A DNA stretch of 64,000 nt from G963662905 sp965230045 (GCA_965230045.1 OZ245940.1:1736001-1800000), one strand, 5' to 3'; shown: positions 7,248 to 15,109, counted from the stretch's first letter. The notes: generated by a model not told the origin, from the letters alone. Program-made: numbers and translations.

Positions 7248-8879
7248 TCAATCATGAAAAATCAACAAAGGGTCCGGCTTACTGTACTCCACCGCCTGCG
7301 TGGTATCCGAATTCTTGCAGCCCTGTACATCCGTAACCTCCACAATTACGCTCAGCGTGGTGTCCGCATAAAAGCTGGTGTCTGTTGAACCGTTTTGCCA
7401 GAGGTAGGATTGAAAAGACCCCGGCCAGAGGTTTACGCCATAAGCTTCGCAAAATCCGGTATCTGCGGGTAAAAGCAGAACGGGCAAAGGATGGACAAGG
7501 ATTTCCTGTACGGTTGTGTCGTTCAGGTTGTTGTTATAGCCTATTACACTTACCTGATAGGCCCCGGTGTCCTCATAAATATGATATGGAAAAAAGGAAT
7601 CCGAATAATTGGCCAAACCACTGGCCGGATCGCCAAAATCCCAGAAAACAGAATCCTGGGAGGCGGTATTTGTAATGACGAAGAAGGTGGTATCCCCAAT
7701 GCAATGGCCTTCCCATGTGAAGTTGGCTGGGTTGAAGAAGGACTGGATGAAGGCGGGGAGGCCGAGGTAGGCAAGGTGGTTCCCACTACCATTATCCAGT
7801 AATACAGCGGAATCTTCAAATCCACATGCGAGCCCGGCTTCGTTTGGAAAATTGATCCTGCATAAGTAAGGCCGGCCTGACCTTGTGGTATAAATCCTTG
7901 AGTCGGGGCCTATTTGCAAAGCCCCGTATGGATTATAGGTGGAGCTGACAGAATCTAAAAATACAGCTGAATTTATGATTGCCGCAGAATCAGGCAAGCC
8001 TATATCGTATTGCATCAGGATCGTATTCCCCCCATAGTTGTAAGAGCTGAAGTAGAGTTTGCTTTCGTCCGGTGAAAACTCTATGCCATATGCATCATTG
8101 TAAACATGACGGGGAAAGGTAAGGGGATTGCTCATTTGAGCTGTTTCATTATTAAAATCAAACAGCTGGAAAGTTTCATCCGGACAAACAGCACAGCATA
8201 TATAATTTCCTTTTATGGAGGCTTTTAAATAACCTGTTATGCTGTATGCACTGTGCACTGCTCCAATACTGCACTCAACGGGCTGATGGTGCAGGGAGTC
8301 TTTGTCTATTAAAAATGACCTGAAAGTATTTGTTTCCCAAATGTGTGTTACTACCCAAAAAGAAGTGTCGTTTGCGTGTTTTACGGAGGTTACCATTTCA
8401 TGGGTCGGGCCGGTTAATACCTGGCCAGACCCATTGATTACATCGCCAAGCCCTCCATCCAGGTTCATATTGATGATATAGTATGATAAACCGGGGCTTC
8501 CTTGCCGCATGGGTACGGTGAACAGATAATACAAACTGTCCCTGCACGGCCAGGGGACAACAATGGCAGACATTGTTGAAGAGGGATGGCCTGTCAGGCC
8601 TTTGCCATTGGGCATGGTGTCGTGCTGCGCATTCCAAACAGAAAGTCCGTCCGTATAGAAAAGCAGGTTACCGTTACCGTCCGAAATAGAGGCACAGCCT
8701 TCACTTTGGTCAATTTGCCCATCATACAAAGGTTGTGGGCTGCCATTAGCTGTATTGAAGGTAATGCCGGCATTATGCCCAAAATACCAATTATTGGCTT
8801 GTTTGTTTTGGGCATAAGTTAGTGTAGCTCCCAGAATGAAGCAGGTCAATGTTATAATATTTGTTGTCCGAAAAGACAT
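7248..8879 (-). CDS. Secreted PKD-domain protein, sorting domain missing
   Basis: About 543 residues from the ATG at 8879 (MSFRTTNIITLTCFILGATLTYAQ), which gives a good signal peptide ending at AQ. The N-terminal 350 residues have repeated motifs of a propeller-like fold seen in large Bacteroidota surface proteins (NNWYFGHNAG, GNLLFYTDGLSVW, IEFSPDESKLYFSS). A PKD domain follows (FWDFGDPASG...YHIYEDTGAYQVSVI, about residues 415-460). Relatives end in a T9SS sorting domain. This one stops at KPDPLLIFHD, beside the palindrome and 47-bp repeat, so its 3' end appears lost in the rearrangement. If so, it is exported but cannot be attached by T9SS. Confidence 0.7.
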   Translation of the reverse strand: MSFRTTNIITLTCFILGATLTYAQNKQANNWYFGHNAGITFNTANGSPQPLYDGQIDQSEGCASISDGNGNLLFYTDGLSVWNAQHDTMPNGKGLTGHPSSTMSAIVVPWPCRDSLYYLFTVPMRQGSPGLSYYIINMNLDGGLGDVINGSGQVLTGPTHEMVTSVKHANDTSFWVVTHIWETNTFRSFLIDKDSLHHQPVECSIGAVHSAYSITGYLKASIKGNYICCAVCPDETFQLFDFNNETAQMSNPLTFPRHVYNDAYGIEFSPDESKLYFSSYNYGGNTILMQYDIGLPDSAAIINSAVFLDSVSSTYNPYGALQIGPDSRIYTTRSGRPYLCRINFPNEAGLACGFEDSAVLLDNGSGNHLAYLGLPAFIQSFFNPANFTWEGHCIGDTTFFVITNTASQDSVFWDFGDPASGLANYSDSFFPYHIYEDTGAYQVSVIGYNNNLNDTTVQEILVHPLPVLLLPADTGFCEAYGVNLWPGSFQSYLWQNGSTDTSFYADTTLSVIVEVTDVQGCKNSDTTQAVEYSKPDPLLIFHD

Positions 8880-8883
8880 GAAA

Positions 8884-8916
8884 CAAATATATGAATTTAA
8901 TACCTTTGCTTCCAAA
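8884..8916 (-). promoter_or_regulatory. Promoter of the PKD-protein gene
   Basis: On the minus strand, TTTG (8913-8916) and TATATTTG (8884-8891) are separated by 21 bp, a good fit to the Bacteroidota -33/-7 consensus. The -7 box ends 4 bp before the chosen ATG, so the mRNA would have little or no leader. Confidence 0.7.
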
Positions 8917-8945
8917 TAAAATAGAGTTTGGCGATATTATTTTTT

Positions 8946-9191
8946 GCCCATAAATCAACAATTATTGTCAGTCGGCTACCTGTGGCAAGCTGGTTCGATA
9001 TCATTGGTGAAGCTACTATTGCCGATGCAATATTGGACCGTTTGGTACATACTTCCCACAGGATTGAATTAAAAGGAGACAGTTTAAGAAAAATTAGGTA
9101 ATATTGTCAGGCAATCGCTTTCTTTAAAAACTTTACGAATCAGACGGGTCAATATCACCGGATTGGTGGGTCAGTATGACGGGAATATGCA
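8946..9191 (+). mobile_element. IS21 right-end remnant with istB 3' fragment
   Basis: 246 bp colinear with 4891-5136 of the intact IS21, with no indels and about six substitutions (about 97% identity). It contains the last 156 bp of istB up to its TAA at 9101 and the two right-end repeats. The left part of the element is gone. It lies between the PKD-gene promoter and RHS debris, so the insertion or its later deletion has removed the 3' end of an RHS gene. Confidence 0.95.
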
Positions 9192-9204
9192 CTTGTACGT
9201 GGAA

Positions 9205-9246
9205 TCACCCAAGTTGCGGATCATAAAACCTCGCTCCATAATCATA
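9205..9246 (-). pseudogene. Tiny RHS core relic
   Basis: The minus strand encodes YDYGARFYDPQLG followed by a stop. This is the conserved RHS-associated core motif also seen in the two larger fragments (YDYGWRQYDPALG and YDYGARFYDPAIG). It is only 13 codons long and lies 13 bp from the IS21 remnant. It is a third RHS copy in this locus, now destroyed. Confidence 0.7.
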
Positions 9247-9283
9247 TCAGTAAAAATTCAAAGAACTTGGTTAAAAATAATTA

Positions 9284-9904
9284 TTAATTTTTACTCCAAT
9301 TATAATACCAATTCTTATTATAAGATTCCATATTTTTAAATCTGTTTTTCCAATATTCTGTATAAAGATCTGATTTGTCTTCCAAATAATAACACAAGGC
9401 GTTTTCTGATAATTTGAATTGGATAAATCTTCCAATTTTAGGATTGCCTTTTATTTGCATCACGCTTAGATATGAATAATCAATTGGCAAATTGATTGAA
9501 AAATATTCGATCAATATACTCTTCAAATGATTTATATAATTCGTTTTCAAGAGAGTATTATCCTCTGTGTGATACATTCCCCTTAAAACTTCTAAATCGT
9601 TATCACTTAGTTCCTCTAACGCTGATTCAATTTCTGATTGAGAATAGGGATAATCAACAATACCCAAAATAAAAAAATCACTTAATAATGAATCATAATA
9701 TTCAACTTTTAAATATTTAGCATAATACTTTTCCATTTCTTTATCATAGTCAAATGATCTAGATGAAATAATGGTTTTATATAATTCTTTGAATTCAATC
9801 GATTGATTCAATGAACAAAAGTGATCTATATCAATTCCGTTTTGTTCTTGCTGCCCAGAACAACCAAGAAGTAAGAAAACAATAATATATACTAAGTTTC
9901 TCAT
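9284..9904 (-). CDS. Lipoprotein, probable immunity protein for the adjacent RHS toxin
   Basis: About 206 residues from the ATG at 9904 (MRNLVYIIVFLLLGCSGQQ). It has a signal peptide with a lipobox (LLGC), so it should be a membrane-anchored lipoprotein. The rest is acidic and rich in Tyr and Asn with no recognised family. It begins 4 bp after the stop of the RHS toxin tip at 9909, the position expected for an immunity gene of a polymorphic toxin. The longer open frame upstream overlaps the RHS gene and would hide the signal peptide, so the internal start is preferred. The immunity role is inferred from context. Confidence 0.6.
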   Translation of the reverse strand: MRNLVYIIVFLLLGCSGQQEQNGIDIDHFCSLNQSIEFKELYKTIISSRSFDYDKEMEKYYAKYLKVEYYDSLLSDFFILGIVDYPYSQSEIESALEELSDNDLEVLRGMYHTEDNTLLKTNYINHLKSILIEYFSINLPIDYSYLSVMQIKGNPKIGRFIQFKLSENALCYYLEDKSDLYTEYWKNRFKNMESYNKNWYYNWSKN

Positions 9905-9908
9905 CGCT

Positions 9909-10874
9909 TTATTTAAAATATCCTCTGTGTCCAGCAGATATAGCTCGTTGGTCTGCTTTTGAATCTCCGCTCCATGTGCGATTAACAAAAGCTCTCTGAA
10001 GAGCATTATGAGTCAAGGATGTAACTGCCTCTCCATTTGACTCTTTTCCACTCCACCAAGCATTTAGATGTGCTCCAGACCTAGAAACTATTTCTCCAAA
10101 TCCCATTTTTGCCATAGCATTTCCCCATAAATAATTGCCAGCATCATGAGTGTTATAACCTATGCCGTCAATAATATAAAATTTATTATCAGAGAGTTTT
10201 GTGTAAAAGTCTAAATTCCCTGCATTACTCTCAGTTGCTGCATATGCCCATGCAGATAAGAAATTTTGATCCCCCGCTCCACTCTCTTCAACCATTTCAT
10301 TTACATCTCCACTCGACATAAAAGATAATTCAACATCTCCAGACCTTAAATCCTTTTTATCTAAATCAATATCATTGAAAGAGAAACTACTTCCACCTGT
10401 ATAAGTTTTATTCCCTTCTTCGTCTTCTTCGATTGATTGGTTAAATCCCGTAAACTCTTCCTTCCCATCATCAAGAGTTGTAACATAAACCCCATTTTCA
10501 AAAAACATCAAACTATCTCCATTTACATCAATGTATAGTATTGGATTATTAGCTGCATACTGATATTGTGAAATGTCATAATACTTTTCGGCAAATCTAT
10601 CTTGCGTCATAAATCGCCCTAAAGCAGGGTCATATTGTCGCCAACCATAATCATACCAATCCACTCCAAATTCATCCTGCAATTCCTTGCTGTTGTATTT
10701 GTATTTATTCTCAGGGCTGGTGTTGGCAGAACTTAAACCGGCAATGTTCATCCCAAAAGGATAATAGGCATCTTCCTGCAAAAGCGTTCCGTTTTGGCTG
10801 AGGGTAATGCGGGTGTTGCCTAAGTGGTCTTTCAGGAAATACTGGTATTCGTATGTGTCCTCGTTTTGCATCAT
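9909..10874 (-). CDS. RHS core fragment with toxin-44-like C-terminal tip
   Basis: A 321-residue open frame; RHS homology continues upstream without a start codon to 10955, where a TGA closes the frame. Residues about 5-115 are the RHS-associated core (YFLKDHLGNTRI, GWRQYDPALGRFMTQDRFAEKY, NNPILYIDVNGDS). The variable tip that follows ends in HDAGNYLWGNAMAKMGF and DQRAISAGHRGYF, which resembles polymorphic toxin type 44 domains (putative nucleases). That call is from memory of the family pattern. With no N-terminal export region it cannot be secreted as it stands; it is best read as a displaced toxin cassette with its immunity gene. Confidence 0.6.
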   Translation of the reverse strand: MMQNEDTYEYQYFLKDHLGNTRITLSQNGTLLQEDAYYPFGMNIAGLSSANTSPENKYKYNSKELQDEFGVDWYDYGWRQYDPALGRFMTQDRFAEKYYDISQYQYAANNPILYIDVNGDSLMFFENGVYVTTLDDGKEEFTGFNQSIEEDEEGNKTYTGGSSFSFNDIDLDKKDLRSGDVELSFMSSGDVNEMVEESGAGDQNFLSAWAYAATESNAGNLDFYTKLSDNKFYIIDGIGYNTHDAGNYLWGNAMAKMGFGEIVSRSGAHLNAWWSGKESNGEAVTSLTHNALQRAFVNRTWSGDSKADQRAISAGHRGYFK

Positions 10875-11044
10875 AATGCGGCCTTCGGAATTGAGGATAA
10901 ATTGAAGTTGGTTGTTTTCAAAGACAAAGTTAGCAATATAATTGGTTTTGGGATTTCAAATCAACTGAATAATTTTCTTCGTTTTCTTCGCCGCCGGATG
11001 GTGTATCCGGTGGAGCTGGGCATCTTTATACGCCCAAAATCTTT

Positions 11045-11140
11045 CTAGTTACGCCCATTCAGTTTTAATTTCTTGCTTTGTGAAAAGCCATTAAACGAGA
11101 TTATAAATAAAACCAGTAATATTGATAATATTTTTTGCAT
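11045..11140 (-). pseudogene. Orphan signal-peptide start of a lost secreted protein
   Basis: The minus strand encodes MQKILSILLVLFIISFNGFSQ followed by about ten residues and a stop (31 codons plus stop). It is a textbook signal peptide with no mature protein. RHS core sequence begins about 90 bp further on, so this may be the 5' end of the RHS gene after a very large internal deletion, or the start of an unrelated exported protein. Confidence 0.5.
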
Positions 11141-11183
11141 GCGTTTGAATTTAAAAAGCCTCTCGATCAGGAAGGCTTGAAGC

Positions 11184-11834
11184 TTATGGCAATTGAAAAA
11201 TAATCGTCTCTATTTCTGACTTGCTTAAATCAACTTTCGCTGCCGTATATACTGGAGGATCAGTTGTTGTTCCAACGGCTAAGTTATAATTTCTTACTTT
11301 GTTTAAACTATCAACAAAATTCATTAATGTTGTATCAGAATAAACTTCTGTAATTGTTTTCCAATTCATTCTTTCAATACTTTCAATATCCCATTTATTA
11401 ATTAAATCATAAACAACATATTGGGCGGGTTTTTCAATTATTTGTTCATTTGATATCAATACCATTTCCACCTTTTCTCGTTTACTATATATGTTAAGGC
11501 TAAATTTGATTATTTTGTCAGCATTCCAAACCATTCCCCAAATAGTAGTGCCAGGGCCACTACTAGTCCAATATAATTTGAAATTAGAAAGAGTATCTAT
11601 ATAGTATTTTGAATTCTTGTTTGATAGTTTATCAAAAACGGTAAAATAAGCATTTTTAATTTTTTCCTTAGCAGCGCTGTCTATTTCGACATCAACTCCT
11701 TTATATTTATCCTTATAAAAATTTCTTTCTACCTTGGTTATTTCACAATACACCTTTTCATAAAGTACATTTTTATTGCAACTTATATTGATTAGCACAA
11801 TTGAAACTAATAATAAAAATTTAAATTGTTTCAT
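11184..11834 (-). CDS. Lipoprotein, probable immunity protein for the metallopeptidase-like RHS toxin
   Basis: About 216 residues from the ATG at 11834 (MKQFKFLLLVSIVLINISC), a signal peptide with lipobox ending in Cys. The mature part has no recognised domain; it is lysine-rich early and has mixed strands later. It starts 4 bp after the stop of the RHS toxin gene at 11839, matching the toxin-immunity layout of the 9.3-10.9 kb pair, but the two lipoproteins are not obviously homologous. The gene is AT-rich. The immunity role is inferred. Confidence 0.6.
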   Translation of the reverse strand: MKQFKFLLLVSIVLINISCNKNVLYEKVYCEITKVERNFYKDKYKGVDVEIDSAAKEKIKNAYFTVFDKLSNKNSKYYIDTLSNFKLYWTSSGPGTTIWGMVWNADKIIKFSLNIYSKREKVEMVLISNEQIIEKPAQYVVYDLINKWDIESIERMNWKTITEVYSDTTLMNFVDSLNKVRNYNLAVGTTTDPPVYTAAKVDLSKSEIETIIFQLP

Positions 11835-11838
11835 ATTT

Positions 11839-13371
11839 TTAATGTTTATGTAATCCATTTGCATCTAATAATGGGATTTTTGTTCCATCTAATAATCTAT
11901 AATGGCTTCTAAGTGGTACATTTGGTAGTTTGGAACGTATTATATTTTCACGCCTTGTTGCCTGCCATTCATTCATTTTTAAACCATCAACTCTTGTATC
12001 GTTCATTGTTCCTCTATTGGCATCTAATCCATGGCCTATCAATTCATGTGCTAAATCCGTTGCTGCATAGGTTTGTAATCCCGATGTAGTCATTAATGAT
12101 GTTCCATCAGAATTCCACCAGATTGTACCACCACTACCTCCCGGGAGCCCATTCGCTCCTAGTTGGTTTGCATATGCACTTCTGACATTTTGAGGTTTGA
12201 AAACACTACCATTATCATCATTTGGATTATCGTTATTTTTTAAAGGATTATCACTTGCATAAGCCGTTTTTATTGTAAAATGATTTTCTGAAGATTGCAT
12301 TTCATCTAGCCATTCTCCACCACTTTCAGTTCCGCCAATTGTATTTAACGCACTAACTGTTTTACTTAAAAAGCCATATTTCAATTTAACAGAACCATCT
12401 TTTTTTGTTTTTACATTTCCATCTTTATCTTTTTTAACACCTGCACCAATATAGCTACTTCCATCGGCATTATATAAATTACCATTTTCATACAGGATGT
12501 TATTTCCCTGGTAACTGATCCATAAACTATCCCCGTTTATATCAATATAACGTATTGGGTTATTGGCACCATATTGATATGGAGTCATGCTTAAATACTT
12601 CTCAGCGAACCTGTCTTGCGTCATGAACCGCCCGATAGCCGGGTCGTAGAACCGTGCTCCATAATCATACCACTCCAATCCAAATTCATCTTGCAGCTCT
12701 TTGCCATTATAAAGGTATTTATTGGGGTCGCTTTGGGCTTCAAATCCCCCGCAGCCCTGCATCAACATGCCAAAGGGATAATATCCGTCCTGCTGTACCA
12801 GGCCTTCGTCATTGAAAACAATGCGCACATTCCCCAAATGGTCTTTGAGGTAATATTGGTAATCAAACGATCCGTCATTGTTTATCATAATCCTTCCTTC
12901 TGAATGCGCCAGTGATTTTTCCTGGCCGTCGATTAGCTGGAAACTGCCCACATAATCCGTTGTGCTGAGCGTGCCCCCACTGATTTGCGTGTGCTTTTGC
13001 AGTTTGTTGCCATCAGCAGTGTAAAGGTAATATATTTTGTTGATGTCCGGTCCGCAAATCCTGTTGATTTTTTGTGGGAGGTTCAAATAGTTATAGTCAA
13101 CGGTCATGTTTTCTTTGTTCTTGTCCAGGGTCATGTTCCCGTTGGCATCGTAGAGGTATTCTACATTCTGGAAGGAGCCGTTGTCCCTAAAGCCATTGTT
13201 CATATAGGCCGCCAGCTGATCGTTGTCATCCACTTTTTTAAGCTGGTTCCCTTCATAAACATAGCTCAGGTCGTCAATGCCCCCGTACTGCCCGCTTTCG
13301 TTCTGCCTGCCATTGCGGTTCAGGTGGGTTATATTGCCATTCAGGTCGTAGGCATGGAAGAAAAAGCATAA
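11839..13371 (-). CDS. RHS core fragment with HELIGH putative metallopeptidase toxin
   Basis: 5'-truncated. Residues before the core (open frame to 13800) read antisense across a T9SS domain and are not real; RHS sequence starts at about 13350 (YDLNGNITHLNRNG). Core motifs include YEYLYDANGNMT-type repeats, YYLKDHLGNVRIV, WYDYGARFYDPAIGRFMTQD and NNPIRYIDINGDS. The tip contains LAHELIGHGLDANRG (12020-12060) and, 30 residues on, ENIIRSKL and LRSHY. This HELxGH...ENxxR layout recalls M91-like effector peptidases, but the spacing is H-E-x-x-x-H, one residue longer than the zincin HExxH. Metal binding and proteolysis are inferred. A lipoprotein gene follows by 4 bp. Confidence 0.65.
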   Translation of the reverse strand, partial: LCFFFHAYDLNGNITHLNRNGRQNESGQYGGIDDLSYVYEGNQLKKVDDNDQLAAYMNNGFRDNGSFQNVEYLYDANGNMTLDKNKENMTVDYNYLNLPQKINRICGPDINKIYYLYTADGNKLQKHTQISGGTLSTTDYVGSFQLIDGQEKSLAHSEGRIMINNDGSFDYQYYLKDHLGNVRIVFNDEGLVQQDGYYPFGMLMQGCGGFEAQSDPNKYLYNGKELQDEFGLEWYDYGARFYDPAIGRFMTQDRFAEKYLSMTPYQYGANNPIRYIDINGDSLWISYQGNNILYENGNLYNADGSSYIGAGVKKDKDGNVKTKKDGSVKLKYGFLSKTVSALNTIGGTESGGEWLDEMQSSENHFTIKTAYASDNPLKNNDNPNDDNGSVFKPQNVRSAYANQLGANGLPGGSGGTIWWNSDGTSLMTTSGLQTYAATDLAHELIGHGLDANRGTMNDTRVDGLKMNEWQATRRENIIRSKLPNVPLRSHYRLLDGTKIPLLDANGLHKH

Positions 13372-13638
13372 ACGCCAGCCGAAAGCGTCCTTATCAGCCC
13401 CAATCCGGCAAAAGATGTGCTTTATGCGCAGCTCATGCTGGAAATGCCGGCCAATGTGGATTTCCGCCTCTTCGATATCAATGGCCGCGACCTGGGCATC
13501 CTGAAAAGAAGCTTCCTCGGTGCAGGAAACCACAAAGTGCAGATCAATGTACCGAAGCACATAAAAACAGGCACCTACATCCTGCAAACCGAAACAGAAC
13601 GGGAGGTGTATTCGCAGAAACTGAATATTGTGCGGTAA
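13372..13638 (+). pseudogene. Orphan T9SS type A sorting domain
   Basis: A plus-strand frame of 88 codons, closed upstream by a TAA at 13369-13371 and lacking a start. It encodes a full type A sorting domain: LISPNPAKDVLYAQL, VDFRLFDINGRDL and TGTYILQTETEREVYSQKLNIV. The body of the secreted protein is gone, cut exactly where the opposite-strand RHS sequence begins. The domain is in good condition, so loss was probably recent. A GTG at 13417 exists but would remove the PNP motif and is not a likely start. Confidence 0.8.
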
Positions 13639-13654
13639 ATGTTTTAGATTGTTT

Positions 13655-13696
13655 GCTAATCGTATAGTCGCGATGCAGCGCAACCGTACGATTAGC
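13655..13696. terminator. Palindrome after the orphan sorting domain
   Basis: GCTAATCGTA (13655-13664) pairs with TACGATTAGC (13687-13696), with a GC-rich loop; a short T-run follows. It may be the terminator of the lost gene. 13697-13830 holds nothing recognisable apart from CTTCCGCTTGGTACATTCATC, which resembles 6210-6230. Confidence 0.5.
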
Positions 13697-13830
13697 CTTT
13701 GTCCTCTCCAATCATAAAAAATTTCAGTCCAAAATTTCTTTCCCTGCATTGTGCACTTGCGTTTTTTCTTCCGCTTGGTACATTCATCACGAAATCTCAC
13801 AAATATTTTAGGTTAAGGCACTAAATTTTA

Positions 13831-13838
13831 TAATTTTG
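13831..13838 (+). promoter_or_regulatory. -7 element upstream of mrp
   Basis: TAATTTTG matches TAnnTTTG, 33 bp before the mrp ATG. No convincing -33 element is seen. Confidence 0.55.
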
Positions 13839-13870
13839 CTGTTTTTAAAGATTCTAAATACTATACAATT

Positions 13871-14746
13871 ATGACTCAAGCTCATCAAGCGCAACCAGAA
13901 AACGAAAATTTGCTTCCTGGTGTTAAGAATATCATTGCGGTAGCCTCCGGAAAAGGCGGAGTTGGAAAATCTACTGTTGCTGCAAACCTGGCCGTTTCCC
14001 TGGCTCAAAAAGGCCATTCTGTGGGCCTGGTGGATACCGATATTTATGGCCCGTCGGTTCCTATGCTTTTTGGTGCTGAAGGTGTTCAGCCCGAAATGGT
14101 CGGTGATAAAATGATCCCGATCGAGAAATTTGGCGTGAAATTTTTGTCCATTGGTCTTTTTATTGAGCAGGACAAAGCCCTGATATGGCGTGGTCCTATG
14201 GCCGGAAATGCCATGAAACAACTTTTTACCGAAGCCGAATGGGGCGAGCTGGATTTTATGATCCTCGACCTTCCTCCCGGAACCGGCGACATCCCGCTTA
14301 CATTGGTGCAATCATTCCCCATCACGGGCGCGGTAATTGTTACCACTCCGCAGCAGGTGGCCATTTCGGATGTGCGCAAAGCAGCCAGTATGTTCAAACA
14401 AAACCAGATTAAAGTGCCCATCCTCGGTATTGTAGAGAATATGGCCTGGTTTACGCCCGAAGAACTGCCCGAAAACAAATACTACATTTTTGGCAAAGAA
14501 GGCGGTAAGAAATTCGCCGAAGAAATCAATGCGTTCCTGTTGGGACAGATTCCTTTGGTAATGGGTGTGAGCGAATCGGGCGATTCAGGCGTTCCTGCCG
14601 CCAGCCTTGAAGGCAGCGCATTGAACAAAGCCTTTGCCGAACTCAGGGACAATGTGCTTATGCAGCTCGATATCCGCAATTCATTGTTGCGACCTACTAA
14701 AAAAGTAGAAATCGACCCGAATGCGGAAGGTTGCAGCCATCACTAA
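13871..14746 (+). CDS. mrp: Mrp/NBP35-family Fe-S cluster carrier ATPase
   Basis: A 291-residue P-loop NTPase with the deviant Walker A GKGGVGKST at residues 27-36 and the Mrp signatures VDTDIYGPSVPMLFG and DLPPGTGD. Mrp (ApbC) proteins carry Fe-S clusters to target apoproteins in the cytoplasm. The N-terminal DUF59/MIP18 domain of many Mrp proteins is absent, and the CxxC pair usual near residue 215 is replaced here (ENMAWFTPEELPENKYY), leaving one Cys near the end (EGCSHH). The nifU-like gene follows 30 bp downstream, consistent with a joint role in Fe-S assembly. Confidence 0.9.
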   Translation: MTQAHQAQPENENLLPGVKNIIAVASGKGGVGKSTVAANLAVSLAQKGHSVGLVDTDIYGPSVPMLFGAEGVQPEMVGDKMIPIEKFGVKFLSIGLFIEQDKALIWRGPMAGNAMKQLFTEAEWGELDFMILDLPPGTGDIPLTLVQSFPITGAVIVTTPQQVAISDVRKAASMFKQNQIKVPILGIVENMAWFTPEELPENKYYIFGKEGGKKFAEEINAFLLGQIPLVMGVSESGDSGVPAASLEGSALNKAFAELRDNVLMQLDIRNSLLRPTKKVEIDPNAEGCSHH

Positions 14747-14776
14747 AAACCAATAACCACTTTAAATATTTTTTTC

Positions 14777-15028
14777 ATGGAAAATAACCAAAACAATACG
14801 CTGGAAACACGCGTAAAAAACGTGATCGAACAAATCAGGCCATACCTCAAGCAGGATGGTGGCGATATCGAATTTGTGGAGATTACCAGCGATAATACAG
14901 TTAACGTACGCCTTACAGGTGCATGTGGCTCTTGTCCTTTTAGTACAATGACACTCAAAAACGGTGTGGAAGCCACAATGAAAAAGCATATCCCTGAGGT
15001 AAAATCAGTTGAAGCTGTAAATTTGTAA
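14777..15028 (+). CDS. NifU C-terminal-domain Fe-S scaffold protein
   Basis: An 83-residue protein consisting only of the NifU C-terminal domain, with the conserved YLKQDGGDIEFVEI and the cluster-binding C50-GS-C53 in TGACGSCPFST. Such Nfu proteins bind a [4Fe-4S] cluster and pass it to clients. It lies 30 bp downstream of mrp on the same strand and is followed by a terminator, so the pair is probably one operon. Complete and normal in length. Confidence 0.9.
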   Translation: MENNQNNTLETRVKNVIEQIRPYLKQDGGDIEFVEITSDNTVNVRLTGACGSCPFSTMTLKNGVEATMKKHIPEVKSVEAVNL

Positions 15029-15041
15029 GTATCTTAAAATT

Positions 15042-15077
15042 AAAACCTTCAGGAGGGATTTTCCTTCTGGGGGTTTT
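15042..15077 (+). terminator. Rho-independent terminator of mrp-nfu
   Basis: AAAACCTTCAGGAGG pairs with CCTTCTGGGGGTTTT through a stem with three G-U wobbles, then CTTTT. It begins 14 bp after the nfu stop. Confidence 0.7.
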
Positions 15078-15109
15078 CTTTTGCCAAAAAAAGGTTTTAT
15101 GAAACAAGC

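Noticed and set aside
7066..7251. 61-codon minus-strand open frame
   Set aside because: It runs antisense through the 47-bp repeat and the palindrome and has no domain, start context or promoter.
11839..12200. Straight M91 zinc peptidase call
   Set aside because: The motif spacing is HExxxH, so membership is left open and reported as a putative metal site.
13417..13638. Independent small gene starting at GTG
   Set aside because: Homology to a sorting domain begins upstream of the GTG and includes the PNP motif, so this is a gene remnant, not a new small protein.
13372..13800. N-terminal extension of the RHS open frame
   Set aside because: These codons are antisense to the T9SS sorting domain and show no RHS repeats; the frame is open by chance.
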